A stretch of 51,685 nucleotides of DNA from an uncultured Propionibacteriaceae bacterium (GTDB lineage Bacteria > Actinomycetota > Actinomycetes > Propionibacteriales > Propionibacteriaceae): positions 1 through 51,685 of the forward strand of contig CALLVV010000025.1 of NCBI GenBank assembly GCA_938012815.1. The letters are read 5' to 3'. Below, one piece after another: positions 32,040-41,465 of the stretch. The translations under genes and the position numbers were made by a program. How positions within the stretch are numbered: position 1 is the first letter of the stretch; the number at the start of each line of letters is the position of its first letter. The notes below the pieces were generated by a model. That model was given only the letters and a program-made list of their open reading frames with translations, ran no database searches and was not told where the DNA came from.

Positions 32040-33494
32040 TCAGAGGGTTTCGCGAAGTGCGCGGAGCCTCGTGAGGGTTTCCTCGCGCCCCAGGATCTCC
32101 ATGGATTCGAACAGCGGCGGCGACACCTTGGCCCCGGTCAACCCGACCCGCAGCGGCCCGAAGGCGAACTTCGGCTTGATGCCCAACCCGTCGACAAGTT
32201 TCTCCCGCAGCCCGGCCTGGATCGAGGCGGCGTCGAAGGGCATCGTCTCCAGCACATCAATCCCGGCGTCGAGGACCTCCGCGGCATTGCCGGGCAGCGA
32301 TGCACGGGCCGCCTCCTCAACCTCCACCCGGTCGGCGAACAGGAACCCCAGCTTCGGCAGGGCGTCGCCCAGCAGGGTCATGCGCTCGCTGACCAGCGGC
32401 ACAGCCCGGCGCAGCACGTCGATGTCGATGACCGAATCCCAGTCGCCGCGTTCGACGTGGAAGGCGACGATCCGCTCGGTCAGTTCGTCGGCGCCGAGGG
32501 CGCGGATGTAATGGCCATTCAGCCAGTCCAGTTTCTTCACGTCGAAAACCGGGCCGGTGGTGTTGACCTTGTCCCAGGAGAAGTTTTCGACGAACTCCTC
32601 GAAGGTGGCCACCTCGGAGTCGTCATCGGCGGGCGGGTAACCGAGCAGCTGCAGGAAGTTGCGGACCGCCTCCGGCAGGTAGCCCTGCTCGCGGAACCAC
32701 ATCAGGCGGGCGGCCGGGTTGCGACGCTTGGAGATCTTCGACCTGTCGGTGTTGCGCAGCAGCGGCATGTGAGCGTATTGCGGTTCGGGGAAACCGAGCC
32801 AGCGGTACAGCAGGAGGTGTTTCGGGGTGGAGCTGATCCACTCCTCGCCACGCACCACCGTCGTGATCCCCATCAGATGGTCGTCGACGACCACTGCCAT
32901 GTGGTAGGTGGGGAATCCGTCGGCCTTCAGGATCACCTGGTCGTCGGGGAAGGGAGCCTTCACCTCACCGCGGATGATGTCGGTAAACGTGAGCGGGGCG
33001 TCGTCGGGAACGAGCATCCGCACCACCGGGGTCTCGGTGAATCCGGGAAGTTTCGCACGCTCTTCGCGGGTCTTCCCGAGGCAGAGCCGGTCGTAGCCGG
33101 TCCTGGCCGCCTTGGTGGCATCCTGTTCCTTGCGCAGTTCCGCGAGTCGCTCCGGGGAACACCAGCAGTAGTAGGCGTGTCCATCGGCGATCAGCCGCTC
33201 GACGAACGGCCGGTAGGTCTCGAGCCGCTCCGACTGCCGGTAGGGCCCGAACTCGCCGCCCTCCAGCGGACCCTCGTCGGGGGAGAGCCCGAGCCAGGCG
33301 AGGGTGTCGTGAATCTGCTGCTCGCTGCCTTCGACCAGACGGTTCTGATCGGTGTCCTCGATGCGCAGGACGAACGAGCCACCGGTCTTGGCGGCCCACG
33401 CCTTGTCGAACAGAGCCATGAAGGCGGTGCCGACGTGCGGATCGCCTGTAGGCGAGGGGGCGACACGTGTGCGGGCAGGAGTCAGCTCAGTCAT
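32040..33494 (-). CDS. gltX: Glutamyl-tRNA synthetase
   Basis: It charges tRNA-Glu with glutamate. The 484-residue class I enzyme starts MTELTPARTRVAPSPTGDPH and has the HIGH-type motif SPTGDPHVG (14-22), the KMSKS-type motif KISKR (about 250), and a zinc-type or connector insert with YYCWCSPERLAEL. The ATG at 33494 is preferred to upstream in-frame codons that have no homology. With a glutaminyl-tRNA synthetase encoded next door, it may not need to mischarge tRNA-Gln. It is divergent from the DUF4112 gene. Confidence 0.97.
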   Translation of the reverse strand: MTELTPARTRVAPSPTGDPHVGTAFMALFDKAWAAKTGGSFVLRIEDTDQNRLVEGSEQQIHDTLAWLGLSPDEGPLEGGEFGPYRQSERLETYRPFVERLIADGHAYYCWCSPERLAELRKEQDATKAARTGYDRLCLGKTREERAKLPGFTETPVVRMLVPDDAPLTFTDIIRGEVKAPFPDDQVILKADGFPTYHMAVVVDDHLMGITTVVRGEEWISSTPKHLLLYRWLGFPEPQYAHMPLLRNTDRSKISKRRNPAARLMWFREQGYLPEAVRNFLQLLGYPPADDDSEVATFEEFVENFSWDKVNTTGPVFDVKKLDWLNGHYIRALGADELTERIVAFHVERGDWDSVIDIDVLRRAVPLVSERMTLLGDALPKLGFLFADRVEVEEAARASLPGNAAEVLDAGIDVLETMPFDAASIQAGLREKLVDGLGIKPKFAFGPLRVGLTGAKVSPPLFESMEILGREETLTRLRALRETL

Positions 33495-33564
33495 AGTGTG
33501 GCCAAGCCTAACGGCCCCGCCGCCACCGGGCCGAACCACGGACTCCGCATGACATCATGATGTC

Positions 33565-34089
33565 GTGTCCTCCTGCGAATCCCACCGCTCACGCGCGCTG
33601 AGAACCTCGGAATCCCTCCCCGAGACCACGGATGGCCCCTCCCCCATCAGTCGTCACTTCACCTTCTGGCTGGATGAGGTCTTCCGGGTGCCCGGCACCG
33701 GTTTCCGGTTCGGTTTCGACCCATTGCTGAGCCTCGTTCCCGCTGCCGGCAATATGGTTGCGACAGCCTTGGGATGCGTCGTGCTCCTCGACGCGGTCCG
33801 GCTGCGCGTCCCTGTGCCGGTTCTTCTCCGGATGCTGTGGAACTACGTGGTCAACTGGTGTCTCGGTTCCATTCCGTTGGTTGGTTCCTTCTTCGACGCG
33901 CTATGGATGTCGAACGCGAAGAACCTGAAACTGCTGCACCGCACCCTCGAGGACCGCGGCCAGGCGCGTAGGGCCACCATCGCCTACTGGCTGGTGGCGT
34001 TGACCTTGGTGCTCGGCGTCACGCTCGTCCTGCTGGTCACACCCTTCGTGTTGCTGTTCTGGTTGTTCGGTCCATGGCTTGGAAGGTGA
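33565..34089 (+). CDS. DUF4112 membrane protein
   Basis: A 174-residue protein with GTG start. The block FRVPGTGFRFGFDPLLSLVP through LLRMLWNYVVNWCLGSIPLV and FFDALWMSNAKNLKLLHRTL matches DUF4112, a small membrane family of unknown role with a conserved GxDpllgliP.GD-like start. Two or three membrane segments lie in the domain and a strong one near the C-terminus (WLVALTLVLGVTLVLLVTPF). It ends 12 bases before glnS and is probably co-transcribed with it. Confidence 0.82.
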   Translation: MSSCESHRSRALRTSESLPETTDGPSPISRHFTFWLDEVFRVPGTGFRFGFDPLLSLVPAAGNMVATALGCVVLLDAVRLRVPVPVLLRMLWNYVVNWCLGSIPLVGSFFDALWMSNAKNLKLLHRTLEDRGQARRATIAYWLVALTLVLGVTLVLLVTPFVLLFWLFGPWLGR

Positions 34090-34101
34090 TAGCTTCACCA
34101 C

Positions 34102-35781
34102 ATGAGTGAGCCGGGTGTCCCGAACAACTTCATCACCGAAGCCATCCGCCGCGACAACGAGGCGGGAACCCACGGTGGCAGGGTCCAGACCCGGTTCCCA
34201 CCCGAACCCAACGGTTTTCTCCACGTTGGTCATGCCAAGGCCATCGTCGTGGATTTCGGCACCGCCAAAGACTTCGGCGGCACCTGCATGCTGCGCCTCG
34301 ACGACACCAACCCGGAAACTGAGGAGGAGACCTTCGTCAACTCCATCATCGAGGACATCAAGTGGCTGGGCTACGAGCCCTCGGATGTGCGCCACGCCTC
34401 CGACTACTTCGAGACCCTCCACGACTGGGCCGTGCAACTCATCGAGAAGGGTCTGGCCTATGTCGACGATCAGGACGGCGAGACCATTTCGGCCACCCGG
34501 GGGTCCTTCAACACCCCTGGTGTCGAATCGCCGTTCCGCAACCGCAGCGTCACGGAGAACCTTGACCTGTTCGAGAGGATGCGTGCCGGGGAGTTTCCCG
34601 ACGGCTCGCGGGTGCTGCGAGCGAAGATCGACATGGCGCACGAGAACATGCAGCTGCGCGACCCCGTGATGTACCGCATCCGCAACGTCGCACACCACCG
34701 CACGGGTGAGGCGTGGTCAATCTATCCCACCTACGACTGGGCCCACGGCCAGTCCGACGCCATCGAGGGCGTCACCCATTCCATCTGCACCCTCGAGTTC
34801 GAATCCCATCGCCCCCTCTACGACTGGTTCCTGGAACAGCTCGAGGTTCCCGCTCCCCCACGCCAGTACGAGTTCGCACGCCTGGAGCTGACCCACACCG
34901 TCACGTCCAAACGTCGCTTGGCGAAGCTGGTCGCGGACGGCATCGTGGACGGCTGGGACGACCCGCGGATGCCGACCATCCGGGGGCTGCGGCGGCGCGG
35001 CTACCCGGCGGAAGCCATCCGGGCGTTCTGCCGCGAGGTGGGAACCACCCGCACCAATTCCCGCAAGGCCATCGAGGAGCTGGAGAGCTACGTGCGTCGC
35101 GCGCTGAACGCGACCGCCCAGCGCCGGATGGCCGTCACCCGGCCCTTGAAGCTGACCCTGCTGGACTGGCCGACCGGGCCCGACGGCGACCCGGTGGTCG
35201 AGTGGTTCGAGGTGGTCAACAACCCAGAGAACCCGGACGACGGCACCCGCCTGGTGCCCTTCACCGGGGAGCTGTGGATCGAGCAGGACGACTTCCGTGA
35301 GGTCCCACCGCCGAAGTACTTCCGTCTCTCCCCCGGTCGTGAAGTCAGGCTGCGTGGTGCCTACCTGGTCACCGCGCGCGACGTGGTCAAGGACGAGGTC
35401 GGCAACATCGTCGAGGTGATTTGCAGTTTCGACCCGGACTCCCGGGGCGGCACCCCCGCCGACGGCCGTAAGGTGAAGTCGACGATGCACTGGGTCTCGG
35501 CCCCACACGCCCTGGACGCCACCGTCGCCCTGTACGACAGGCTGTTCACCGCCGAGGCCCCCGGGGAACGCACCGGGGAAGCACTCGACGACCTCAACCC
35601 CGCTTCCCGCGAGCTGCTGACTGACGCGAAGGTGGAACCCGCGCTGGCAGATGCCGCCCCGGGAGAGGTGGTGCAGTTCGAGCGGCTGGGATACTTCGCC
35701 GCCGATGACCACACCCCACTGCTGTTCCACCGCACGGTGGGGCTACGGGATGAATGGGCCAGTATTCAGAAACGTGGCTGA
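34102..35781 (+). CDS. glnS: Glutaminyl-tRNA synthetase
   Basis: It charges tRNA-Gln directly. The 559-residue class I enzyme has the HIGH-type motif PNGFLHVGHAK (36-46), the GlnRS-specific LRLDDTNPETEEETFVNSII, the KMSKS-type motif TVTSKRRLAKL (about 265-275, usually VMSKRK), and the two C-terminal beta-barrel anticodon domains (KLTLLDWPTG; MHWVSAPHALDATVALYDRL). Most Actinobacteria lack GlnRS and use GatCAB, so the gene marks an acquisition in this lineage. There is no YqeY extension. The start MSEPGVPNNFITEAIRRDNE matches the usual N-terminus. Confidence 0.95.
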   Translation: MSEPGVPNNFITEAIRRDNEAGTHGGRVQTRFPPEPNGFLHVGHAKAIVVDFGTAKDFGGTCMLRLDDTNPETEEETFVNSIIEDIKWLGYEPSDVRHASDYFETLHDWAVQLIEKGLAYVDDQDGETISATRGSFNTPGVESPFRNRSVTENLDLFERMRAGEFPDGSRVLRAKIDMAHENMQLRDPVMYRIRNVAHHRTGEAWSIYPTYDWAHGQSDAIEGVTHSICTLEFESHRPLYDWFLEQLEVPAPPRQYEFARLELTHTVTSKRRLAKLVADGIVDGWDDPRMPTIRGLRRRGYPAEAIRAFCREVGTTRTNSRKAIEELESYVRRALNATAQRRMAVTRPLKLTLLDWPTGPDGDPVVEWFEVVNNPENPDDGTRLVPFTGELWIEQDDFREVPPPKYFRLSPGREVRLRGAYLVTARDVVKDEVGNIVEVICSFDPDSRGGTPADGRKVKSTMHWVSAPHALDATVALYDRLFTAEAPGERTGEALDDLNPASRELLTDAKVEPALADAAPGEVVQFERLGYFAADDHTPLLFHRTVGLRDEWASIQKRG

Positions 35782-35819
35782 GAGCCCATCCCCAGGAAGC
35801 AGCGGCTACGGTTGTCTGC

Positions 35820-37088
35820 ATGCTTCCCACCGACGAAACCGCCACCGAAGTGGCCTTGGACCTGTTGACCGTTCTCGGATACGCGGCCGTCGGGTTCCTG
35901 GCGGGCGTCGTCGTCTCCGTGATCATCTCGATCATCATGCGTCAACTGGCTCGGCACCAGGAGGATCTGGGTTTCCTCAGCCGGAACCTGCGACTCCCTC
36001 AGCGCCTCATACTGACGGTCTTCGGTACCGGTATGGGGGTGCTGGTAGCCAGCGCCCCCACCCCGTGGCAGGCGGCGCCGTCCTGGCGGGCGAACTTCGA
36101 ACACCTTTTCCTGATCGTGATGATCTTCGCCGCCGCATACGGCATGACGGGGGTCATCAGAACCGTCGAGGACGCCATCCTCGCCCGCAAGAAAAACGCC
36201 CGGGAAACCCCCCAGTTCCGACGCATCCGCACCCAAATGCAGGTCATCTCACGGGTGTTGATCGGAGTGGTCTGGATCGGGGCGACCGCCGGAGCGCTGC
36301 TCACCTTCGACCAGTTCCGAGCCATCGGAACCTCTCTGCTGGCTTCCGCAGGTCTGGCCTCGCTGGTCGCCGGTCTTGCGGCACAATCATCCCTCACGAA
36401 TATCTTCGCCGGGCTCCAGATCGCTTTCACCGGTTCCCTGCGCGTCGGTGACATCGTCGTCACGGACAACAACCAGGGAACCGTCGAGGAGATCACCCTC
36501 ACCTATGTGGTGTTGAGGAGCTGGGACGAACGGCGCTGGATCGTGCCATCGACGCTGTTCACCACGAAAACCTTCGAGAACTGGAGCCGGGAGGAACCGC
36601 GACAAACGGGAGTCATCGAGTTCGACCTGGACTGGCTGGTTCCCGTGGAGGCCATGCGGATCGAGCTGCTGCGTCTGGTCAAGACCACGGACCTGTGGGA
36701 CGGCCGCACCGTCGCCCTCCAGGTCATGGACGCCACGGGAGGCTCGGTCCGGATTCGCGCCGTCGTCTCCGCGACGAACTCCGGAAGGTTGTTCGAGCTG
36801 CGCTGCATGCTGCGCGAACAACTCATCAACTGGCTGCAGACCCAGGCGGTTTACGCCCTGCCCCGCACGCGCCTGGAACCGGACACCGCCACCGCTCCTC
36901 CCCAGGAGCAGCGCCAGGACTTCGTCGAGCAGGTCAAAGCCGACTGGGAGGCTGAGCAGGCCGACGAGAAGGAGGCCCAGCTCCTGCCCCCCTCGGAAAG
37001 TTCGGAACATCACGGGCAGGAGGAGAACCAGCAGAACTCCGGGGGCCGTCTCGGCTGGTTGAGGGCATTCCGCCGCACCCTCGGCTGA
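35820..37088 (+). CDS. MscS-type mechanosensitive channel
   Basis: A protein of 422 residues from the ATG at 35820 (444 if the ATG at 35754, inside glnS, is used). Four transmembrane segments lie in residues 1-190. The pore helix and beta domain follow: VAGLAAQSSLTNIFAGLQIA, then VGDIVVTDNNQGTVEEITLT and WIVPSTLFTTKTFENWSR, the MscS signature region. The last 70 residues are acidic and Gln-rich (QVKADWEAEQADEKEAQLLP), a cytosolic tail. It probably releases solutes on hypo-osmotic shock. It is co-directional with and next to glnS, with no evident functional link. Confidence 0.88.
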   Translation: MLPTDETATEVALDLLTVLGYAAVGFLAGVVVSVIISIIMRQLARHQEDLGFLSRNLRLPQRLILTVFGTGMGVLVASAPTPWQAAPSWRANFEHLFLIVMIFAAAYGMTGVIRTVEDAILARKKNARETPQFRRIRTQMQVISRVLIGVVWIGATAGALLTFDQFRAIGTSLLASAGLASLVAGLAAQSSLTNIFAGLQIAFTGSLRVGDIVVTDNNQGTVEEITLTYVVLRSWDERRWIVPSTLFTTKTFENWSREEPRQTGVIEFDLDWLVPVEAMRIELLRLVKTTDLWDGRTVALQVMDATGGSVRIRAVVSATNSGRLFELRCMLREQLINWLQTQAVYALPRTRLEPDTATAPPQEQRQDFVEQVKADWEAEQADEKEAQLLPPSESSEHHGQEENQQNSGGRLGWLRAFRRTLG

Positions 37089-37186
37089 ACGTTTCCGACA
37101 ACCGCCGCTGGTTTCGCGACGCACTCCGCTCACCGATGCCCGCGGGACGGTTCAGCCGCCTTTCCAAGTACACGGAAACACGGAAA

Positions 37187-37210
37187 GGGCCCGCACTCTC
37201 GTGCGGGCCC
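37187..37210 (-). terminator. Terminator after tuf
   Basis: GGGCCCGCAC, loop TCTC, GTGCGGGCCC; on the minus strand followed by TTTCCGTGTTTCC. It starts 27 bases past the tuf stop and also faces the convergent mscS gene. Confidence 0.85.
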
Positions 37211-37236
37211 CTCCCTCGTTGCCTGTCAGGCGAGGA

Positions 37237-38436
<1,200 letters not shown>

Positions 38437-38458
38437 TTAGGGCTCCTTCTTGGTCCAA

Positions 38459-38586
38459 CCACGCACCGTGCGTGGCCATTAATCTGGCGCACCCCTGAGC
38501 TATGGGTCACACCAGGGGTCCGACGCCCAAGTCTATTACCCGAGCGCATACCCGTGCAATGCTATCGGCCCGGTCCCGGAAGTCAA
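38459..38586 (-). promoter_or_regulatory. Promoters and leader hairpins of tuf
   Basis: Two candidate promoters on the minus strand: TTGACT (38581-38586), 16 bases, TAGCAT (38559-38564); and TTGCAC (38554-38559), 18 bases, TAGACT (38530-38535). Downstream the leader can form ACCCCTG/CAGGGGT (38491-38497 and 38513-38519) and, close to the start codon, CCACGCAC/GTGCGTGG (38459-38475). Free-standing transcription of tuf fits its separation from fusA. Confidence 0.5.
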
Positions 38587-38611
38587 ACTCAAGGCCGTGT
38601 CCCGGCCCTTT

Positions 38612-39079
38612 TCAACAACCTTCGTCCAAGAAGGCCGTGTCCCCCGCGTCGAGCTGCCGAAGCTGCGCCACCCGCCCGGCGTGGCGGCCACCCTCGAAGG
38701 AAGCCCTCAGGAAGGCCTCGCAGATGGCCAAGGCGACGTCGGGCCCCACCACTCGGGAACCGAAACAAAGGATGTTCGCATTGTTGTGACGCCGGCTCAT
38801 CCCTGCCGAGTACACCTCGGAGACGCAGGCCGCCCGGATCCCCTTGACCTTGTTGGCCGCAATGGAGATACCGACGCCGGAGCCGCAGATCGCGATTCCC
38901 AGGTCGAAACGCGCGGCGGCCACCTCCCGGGCCAGCCTGCCCCCCCATTTGGCGTAGTCGGTGCGCTCGGAGGTGGCGGGCCCACGGTCCACCACGTCGT
39001 AACCGAGCTCCCTCAGGCGGGGAATCAGGTCAATGCGCAGATCGTGGGCAGCGTGGTCGCTGGTGATTCCAATTCTCAT
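38612..39079 (-). CDS. rpiB: Ribose 5-phosphate isomerase B
   Basis: It interconverts ribose 5-phosphate and ribulose 5-phosphate. The 155-residue protein of the RpiB/LacAB family starts MRIGITSDHAAHDLRIDLIP, with Asp8-His9 at the phosphate site, the catalytic Cys65 in ICGSGVGISIAANKVKGIRA, and the SRRHNNANILCFGSRV segment. The active Cys makes it a pentose isomerase rather than a galactose 6-phosphate isomerase subunit. It lies between tuf and the SEL1 region and has no metabolic partners nearby. Confidence 0.93.
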   Translation of the reverse strand: MRIGITSDHAAHDLRIDLIPRLRELGYDVVDRGPATSERTDYAKWGGRLAREVAAARFDLGIAICGSGVGISIAANKVKGIRAACVSEVYSAGMSRRHNNANILCFGSRVVGPDVALAICEAFLRASFEGGRHAGRVAQLRQLDAGDTAFLDEGC

Positions 39080-39120
39080 GCGACCACGTTACTGATCCCA
39101 CCCTGGCACCTTCCACAACC

Positions 39121-39374
39121 CCTGCCGCATTGCCCCCGGTGCACGACGCGCGGATCCCGCGTCCTCCTTTTGTCCGACCGGACAGCACCGCCCCCCAAAC
39201 CACCCAAACCCGCCCTGACAAGCACTTTTGCTCTTTTTTGGGTGGTTTGTCCCCGCGTTTGGGGTGTTTCACGGCCCTCCCGGTCCGAAGCAGACCCGGT
39301 CAGTCGTCATCCCATGTCACAGGACGTCGAAACACTGAACTGACCTCGGCTTCAAGGCTTACGGGCGAGGCGAC
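39121..39374 (+). repeat. Direct repeat, copy 1 (upstream region of a SEL1-type gene)
   Basis: About 250 bases resemble 40662-40924 in long blocks: GCATTGCCCNCGGTGCACGA, CGTCCTCCTTTTGTCCGACC, and ATGTCACAGGACGTCGAA with what follows. Inside is a 13-pair inverted repeat, CAAACCACCCAAA (39196-39208) and its complement (39237-39249). Copy 2 can form a similar but sequence-changed stem. The gap 39080-39498 is otherwise empty except for the pseudogene start. Confidence 0.8.
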
Positions 39375-39400
39375 GTGGGCGAGTTCGGACACCTCGGCGA
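39314..39400 (+). pseudogene. Frameshifted start of a SEL1-repeat gene
   Basis: The frame MSQDVETLN stops at 39343, but adding one base of shift continues as DLGFKAYGRGD, which is the beginning of the intact gene at 40865 (MSQDVEALIDLGFKAYGRGD). One extra base (CTGAACTGACC against CTGATTGACC) causes the break. Homology fades after about 39380. It is a decayed duplicate. Confidence 0.75.
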
Positions 39401-39498
39401 CGTTGAAGCGCGTCAGGTCGCCGATCCGGTCGATCACCGCCTCCGGCACCAAGGGCCCAGACGGGGCCAGGGGCTGGCCGAGGGCCTAAAGTGGGTCA

Positions 39499-40512
39499 GT
39501 GGGCACTCATGACATTCCCGCAGCATCGCCCGGCCGGCGCAGCGGCCCGGGGCTGCTCGTCGTGGCCGGGGCGGGCCTCATCGGATCCCGCTTGGCGGAC
39601 ATGGCTCGGGACAGCGGCTGGAAGATCCGGATCCTCCACCGCAGCGGACCGGGCAGGGCGCCGCGGGAAGGCCCCGAGGTCGATGCCTCCGGTAGGGAGC
39701 ACGCCTGGTGGGCCCCCGCCGAGCACCTCCTGGCGCCCGGAGCCCTGGAGGGAGCAAGAGCCGTGGTGTGCTTGTCGGGCGCCCCAATCGCGCCGCGTCC
39801 CTGGACACCTGCGCGCCGTCGCGTGCTCGCGGCCTCGCGCCTGTCCACCACCGCCCTCATCGCCCGGGTCGCCGCGGGCCTGCCCCCGGCGGTGCGGCCC
39901 GAGGTCCTGCTGAGTGGGTCGGCCACCGGCTTCTATGGGAACCGGGGGGATGAGATCTTAACCGAGACGTGCGGTCCGGGCGAGGGATTCCTGTCCGAGC
40001 TGTGCCAGCGCTGGGAGGCCGCCGCGGGCCCGGCGGCACGGGTCGGGCTGCGCACGGTCCAGTCCCGCACGGGCTTGGTGGTCAGCCCCTCGGGCGGGCT
40101 GGGCAGGATCCTCGGCGCCGCCTACCGGGTGGGGGCGGGGGCCCGACTCGGCCGCGGCGACCAGTGGCAGCCGTGGATCGGGCTGGAGGACGCCGCGGCC
40201 GGGCTCCTATGGGCCATCGAGCACGACGACGTCTGCGGGCCGGTCAACCTGACCGCACCCGAGCCCCTGCGCAACCGCGACCTCCACCGGCTGCTGTCCC
40301 GTGCCTGCGGCCCACCCTCGCCAGCGGTGGTGCCTCAGTTCCTGTTGAACCGGGCGAGGAGGACCGGGGCGGCCGGCGGTACCAGCAGCATCGGCAGTAT
40401 GCTCGCCGAGCTGCTCGGCGCCTCCCAGCGTGCGGTCCCCCAGGCGCTGCTCGCCTCCGGCTTCCGCTTCACTGCGCCGGGCGCGGCCTCGATCTGGGGA
40501 CTCGGCGCCTGA
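39499..40512 (+). CDS. TIGR01777-family epimerase-like protein (DUF1731)
   Basis: A 337-residue extended short-chain dehydrogenase homologue with GTG start. The nucleotide-binding loop reads VVAGAGLIGSRLADMARDSG (GxxGxxG type), followed by VVCLSGAPIA, RLSTTALIAR, SGSATGFYGNRGDE (family SASAvGyYG) and the C-terminal DUF1731 portion (FRFTAPGAASIWGLGA). Related proteins are called SulA-like or YfcH; the activity is unknown. The coding sequence has an unusually extreme GC content at third positions compared with neighbours. It is flanked on both sides by SEL1 gene remnants, as if inserted in or duplicated with them. Confidence 0.85.
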   Translation: MGTHDIPAASPGRRSGPGLLVVAGAGLIGSRLADMARDSGWKIRILHRSGPGRAPREGPEVDASGREHAWWAPAEHLLAPGALEGARAVVCLSGAPIAPRPWTPARRRVLAASRLSTTALIARVAAGLPPAVRPEVLLSGSATGFYGNRGDEILTETCGPGEGFLSELCQRWEAAAGPAARVGLRTVQSRTGLVVSPSGGLGRILGAAYRVGAGARLGRGDQWQPWIGLEDAAAGLLWAIEHDDVCGPVNLTAPEPLRNRDLHRLLSRACGPPSPAVVPQFLLNRARRTGAAGGTSSIGSMLAELLGASQRAVPQALLASGFRFTAPGAASIWGLGA

Positions 40513-40539
40513 CTCCCGCCCCGGCGCCGCGATGACCAT

Positions 40540-40670
40540 GATGTGGACATCGCGGTGTCGACTGCCTCGCCGGCCGATGGGAGCGTGGGATGGGGCCACC
40601 GGCCGCCGGGGTGCGGCTGCCCTGGCCCCGACGGGGTCCGACACCATGGGCAACCTGGGTCTCCTGTCGC
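40540..40670 (+). pseudogene. Internal fragment of a SEL1-repeat gene
   Basis: Translation gives MGAWDGATGRRGAAALAPTG then SDTMGNLGLL, which lines up with YGRGDNTQAARWWRMAAAQR-RSDAMVNLGLL of the intact gene at 40865. At the DNA level, TCCGACACCATGGGCAACCT corresponds to TCCGACGCCATGGTCAACCT. It breaks off where repeat copy 2 begins, so one gene was cut by the duplication of the next one's upstream region. Confidence 0.6.
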
Positions 40671-40924
40671 ATTGCCCTCGGTGCACGACGCGCGGGATCC
40701 CTGCGTCCTCCTTTTGTCCGACCGAGGAGCACCGCCACTTCTCAACCCCAAACAGCCAAATCGGCTCTGACAAGCGCTTTTATCTTTGTTGGCGGTTTTT
40801 CTCCCCGTCTTGGGACGTCTCACGGCCATTCTGCTCAACCAGGTGCCGGGTTAGTCTCCATCACATGTCACAGGACGTCGAAGCACTGATTGACCTCGGT
40901 TTCAAGGCCTATGGGCGAGGCGAC
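40662..40924 (+). repeat. Direct repeat, copy 2 (upstream region of the intact SEL1 gene)
   Basis: Partner of 39121-39374. It ends inside the intact SEL1-repeat gene. The stem seen in copy 1 appears here as AAACAGCCAA against TTGGCGGTTT, followed by a T-run (TTTTTC, 40796-40801), so it could act as a terminator or upstream control element. The 352 bases between the epimerase gene and the SEL1 gene consist of the SEL1 fragment plus this repeat. Confidence 0.8.
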
Positions 40925-41275
40925 AACACGCAGGCTGCGCGTTGGTGGCGAATGGCGGCGGCGCAGAGGCGATCCGACGCCATGGTCAACCTGGGTCTCC
41001 TGGTCAACAACCCCGCGGACCGCGACGAGGCCACCCAGTGGTTCTTCCGGGCAGCCCTGCTGGGCAACACCGACGGCATGCTGCTCCTCAGCGGGATCCT
41101 CCAGGAACAGGGGGACCACGCCGTCGCGCAGAACTGGCTGCAGAAAGCCGCCGCCCTGGGGGATCCCCGCGCCGTCGATGCCCTGACCCGGGCCCGGAAC
41201 ACCCCCAGGCGCATGGAGACCGACCCGAAACACGGCGAGACGGACCAGCTCGACGACCTGACCCTGGTGGACTGA
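40865..41275 (+). CDS. Small SEL1/TPR-repeat protein
   Basis: A 136-residue protein (MSQDVEALIDLGFKAYGRGD) with about three helix-turn-helix units of the SEL1 type: AARWWRMAAAQRRSDAMVNL, ATQWFFRAALLGNTDGMLLL and AQNWLQKAAALGDPRAVDAL. No signal peptide is seen. Such proteins mediate protein contacts, and short ones often occur as arrays of paralogues beside effector or immunity genes. Two decayed relatives lie within 1.6 kb upstream. Which partner it binds is unknown. Confidence 0.85.
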   Translation: MSQDVEALIDLGFKAYGRGDNTQAARWWRMAAAQRRSDAMVNLGLLVNNPADRDEATQWFFRAALLGNTDGMLLLSGILQEQGDHAVAQNWLQKAAALGDPRAVDALTRARNTPRRMETDPKHGETDQLDDLTLVD

Positions 41276-41305
41276 CAACCCGAGGCTCCTTTCCCCTCCC
41301 CTCCC

Positions 41306-41335
41306 GGCCCCGCCCGCCCCTGTGCGAGCGGGGCC
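41306..41335 (+). terminator. Possible terminator after the SEL1 gene
   Basis: GGCCCCGC (41306-41313) and GCGGGGCC (41328-41335), 14-base loop, 30 bases after the stop; no T-run. Confidence 0.4.
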
Positions 41336-41413
41336 ACTCCTGTGGGACGCCATCCAGCGCGCCGGAGGCGCCCGTCCCTGTGCGCACGAGGGCGGCAAAA
41401 CCGTCCGGGAAGG

Positions 41414-41448
41414 CAACCGGCCCGGGACCGTGGGTCCCGGGCCGGTTG
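41414..41448 (-). terminator. Terminator after fusA
   Basis: A 16-pair perfect stem (CAACCGGCCCGGGACC and its complement) with a three-base loop, 17 bases past the fusA stop. It separates the rpsL-rpsG-fusA operon from tuf. Confidence 0.85.
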
Positions 41449-41465
41449 GGTTTCAGCTCAGCGAA

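Noticed and set aside
31376..32074. Plus-strand open frames overlapping the end of the importer operon and the following gap
   Set aside because: They are polar, low in hydrophobic-core patterns, cross a clear terminator hairpin and have no homology I recognise.
39300..39449. A 49-codon minus-strand frame with a protein-like stretch (VIDRIGDLTRFNVAEVSELA)
   Set aside because: The end overlaps the duplicated SEL1 upstream region on the other strand, there is no Shine-Dalgarno before the GTG, and I know no family. It could be a fragment of a lost gene, but I cannot support it.
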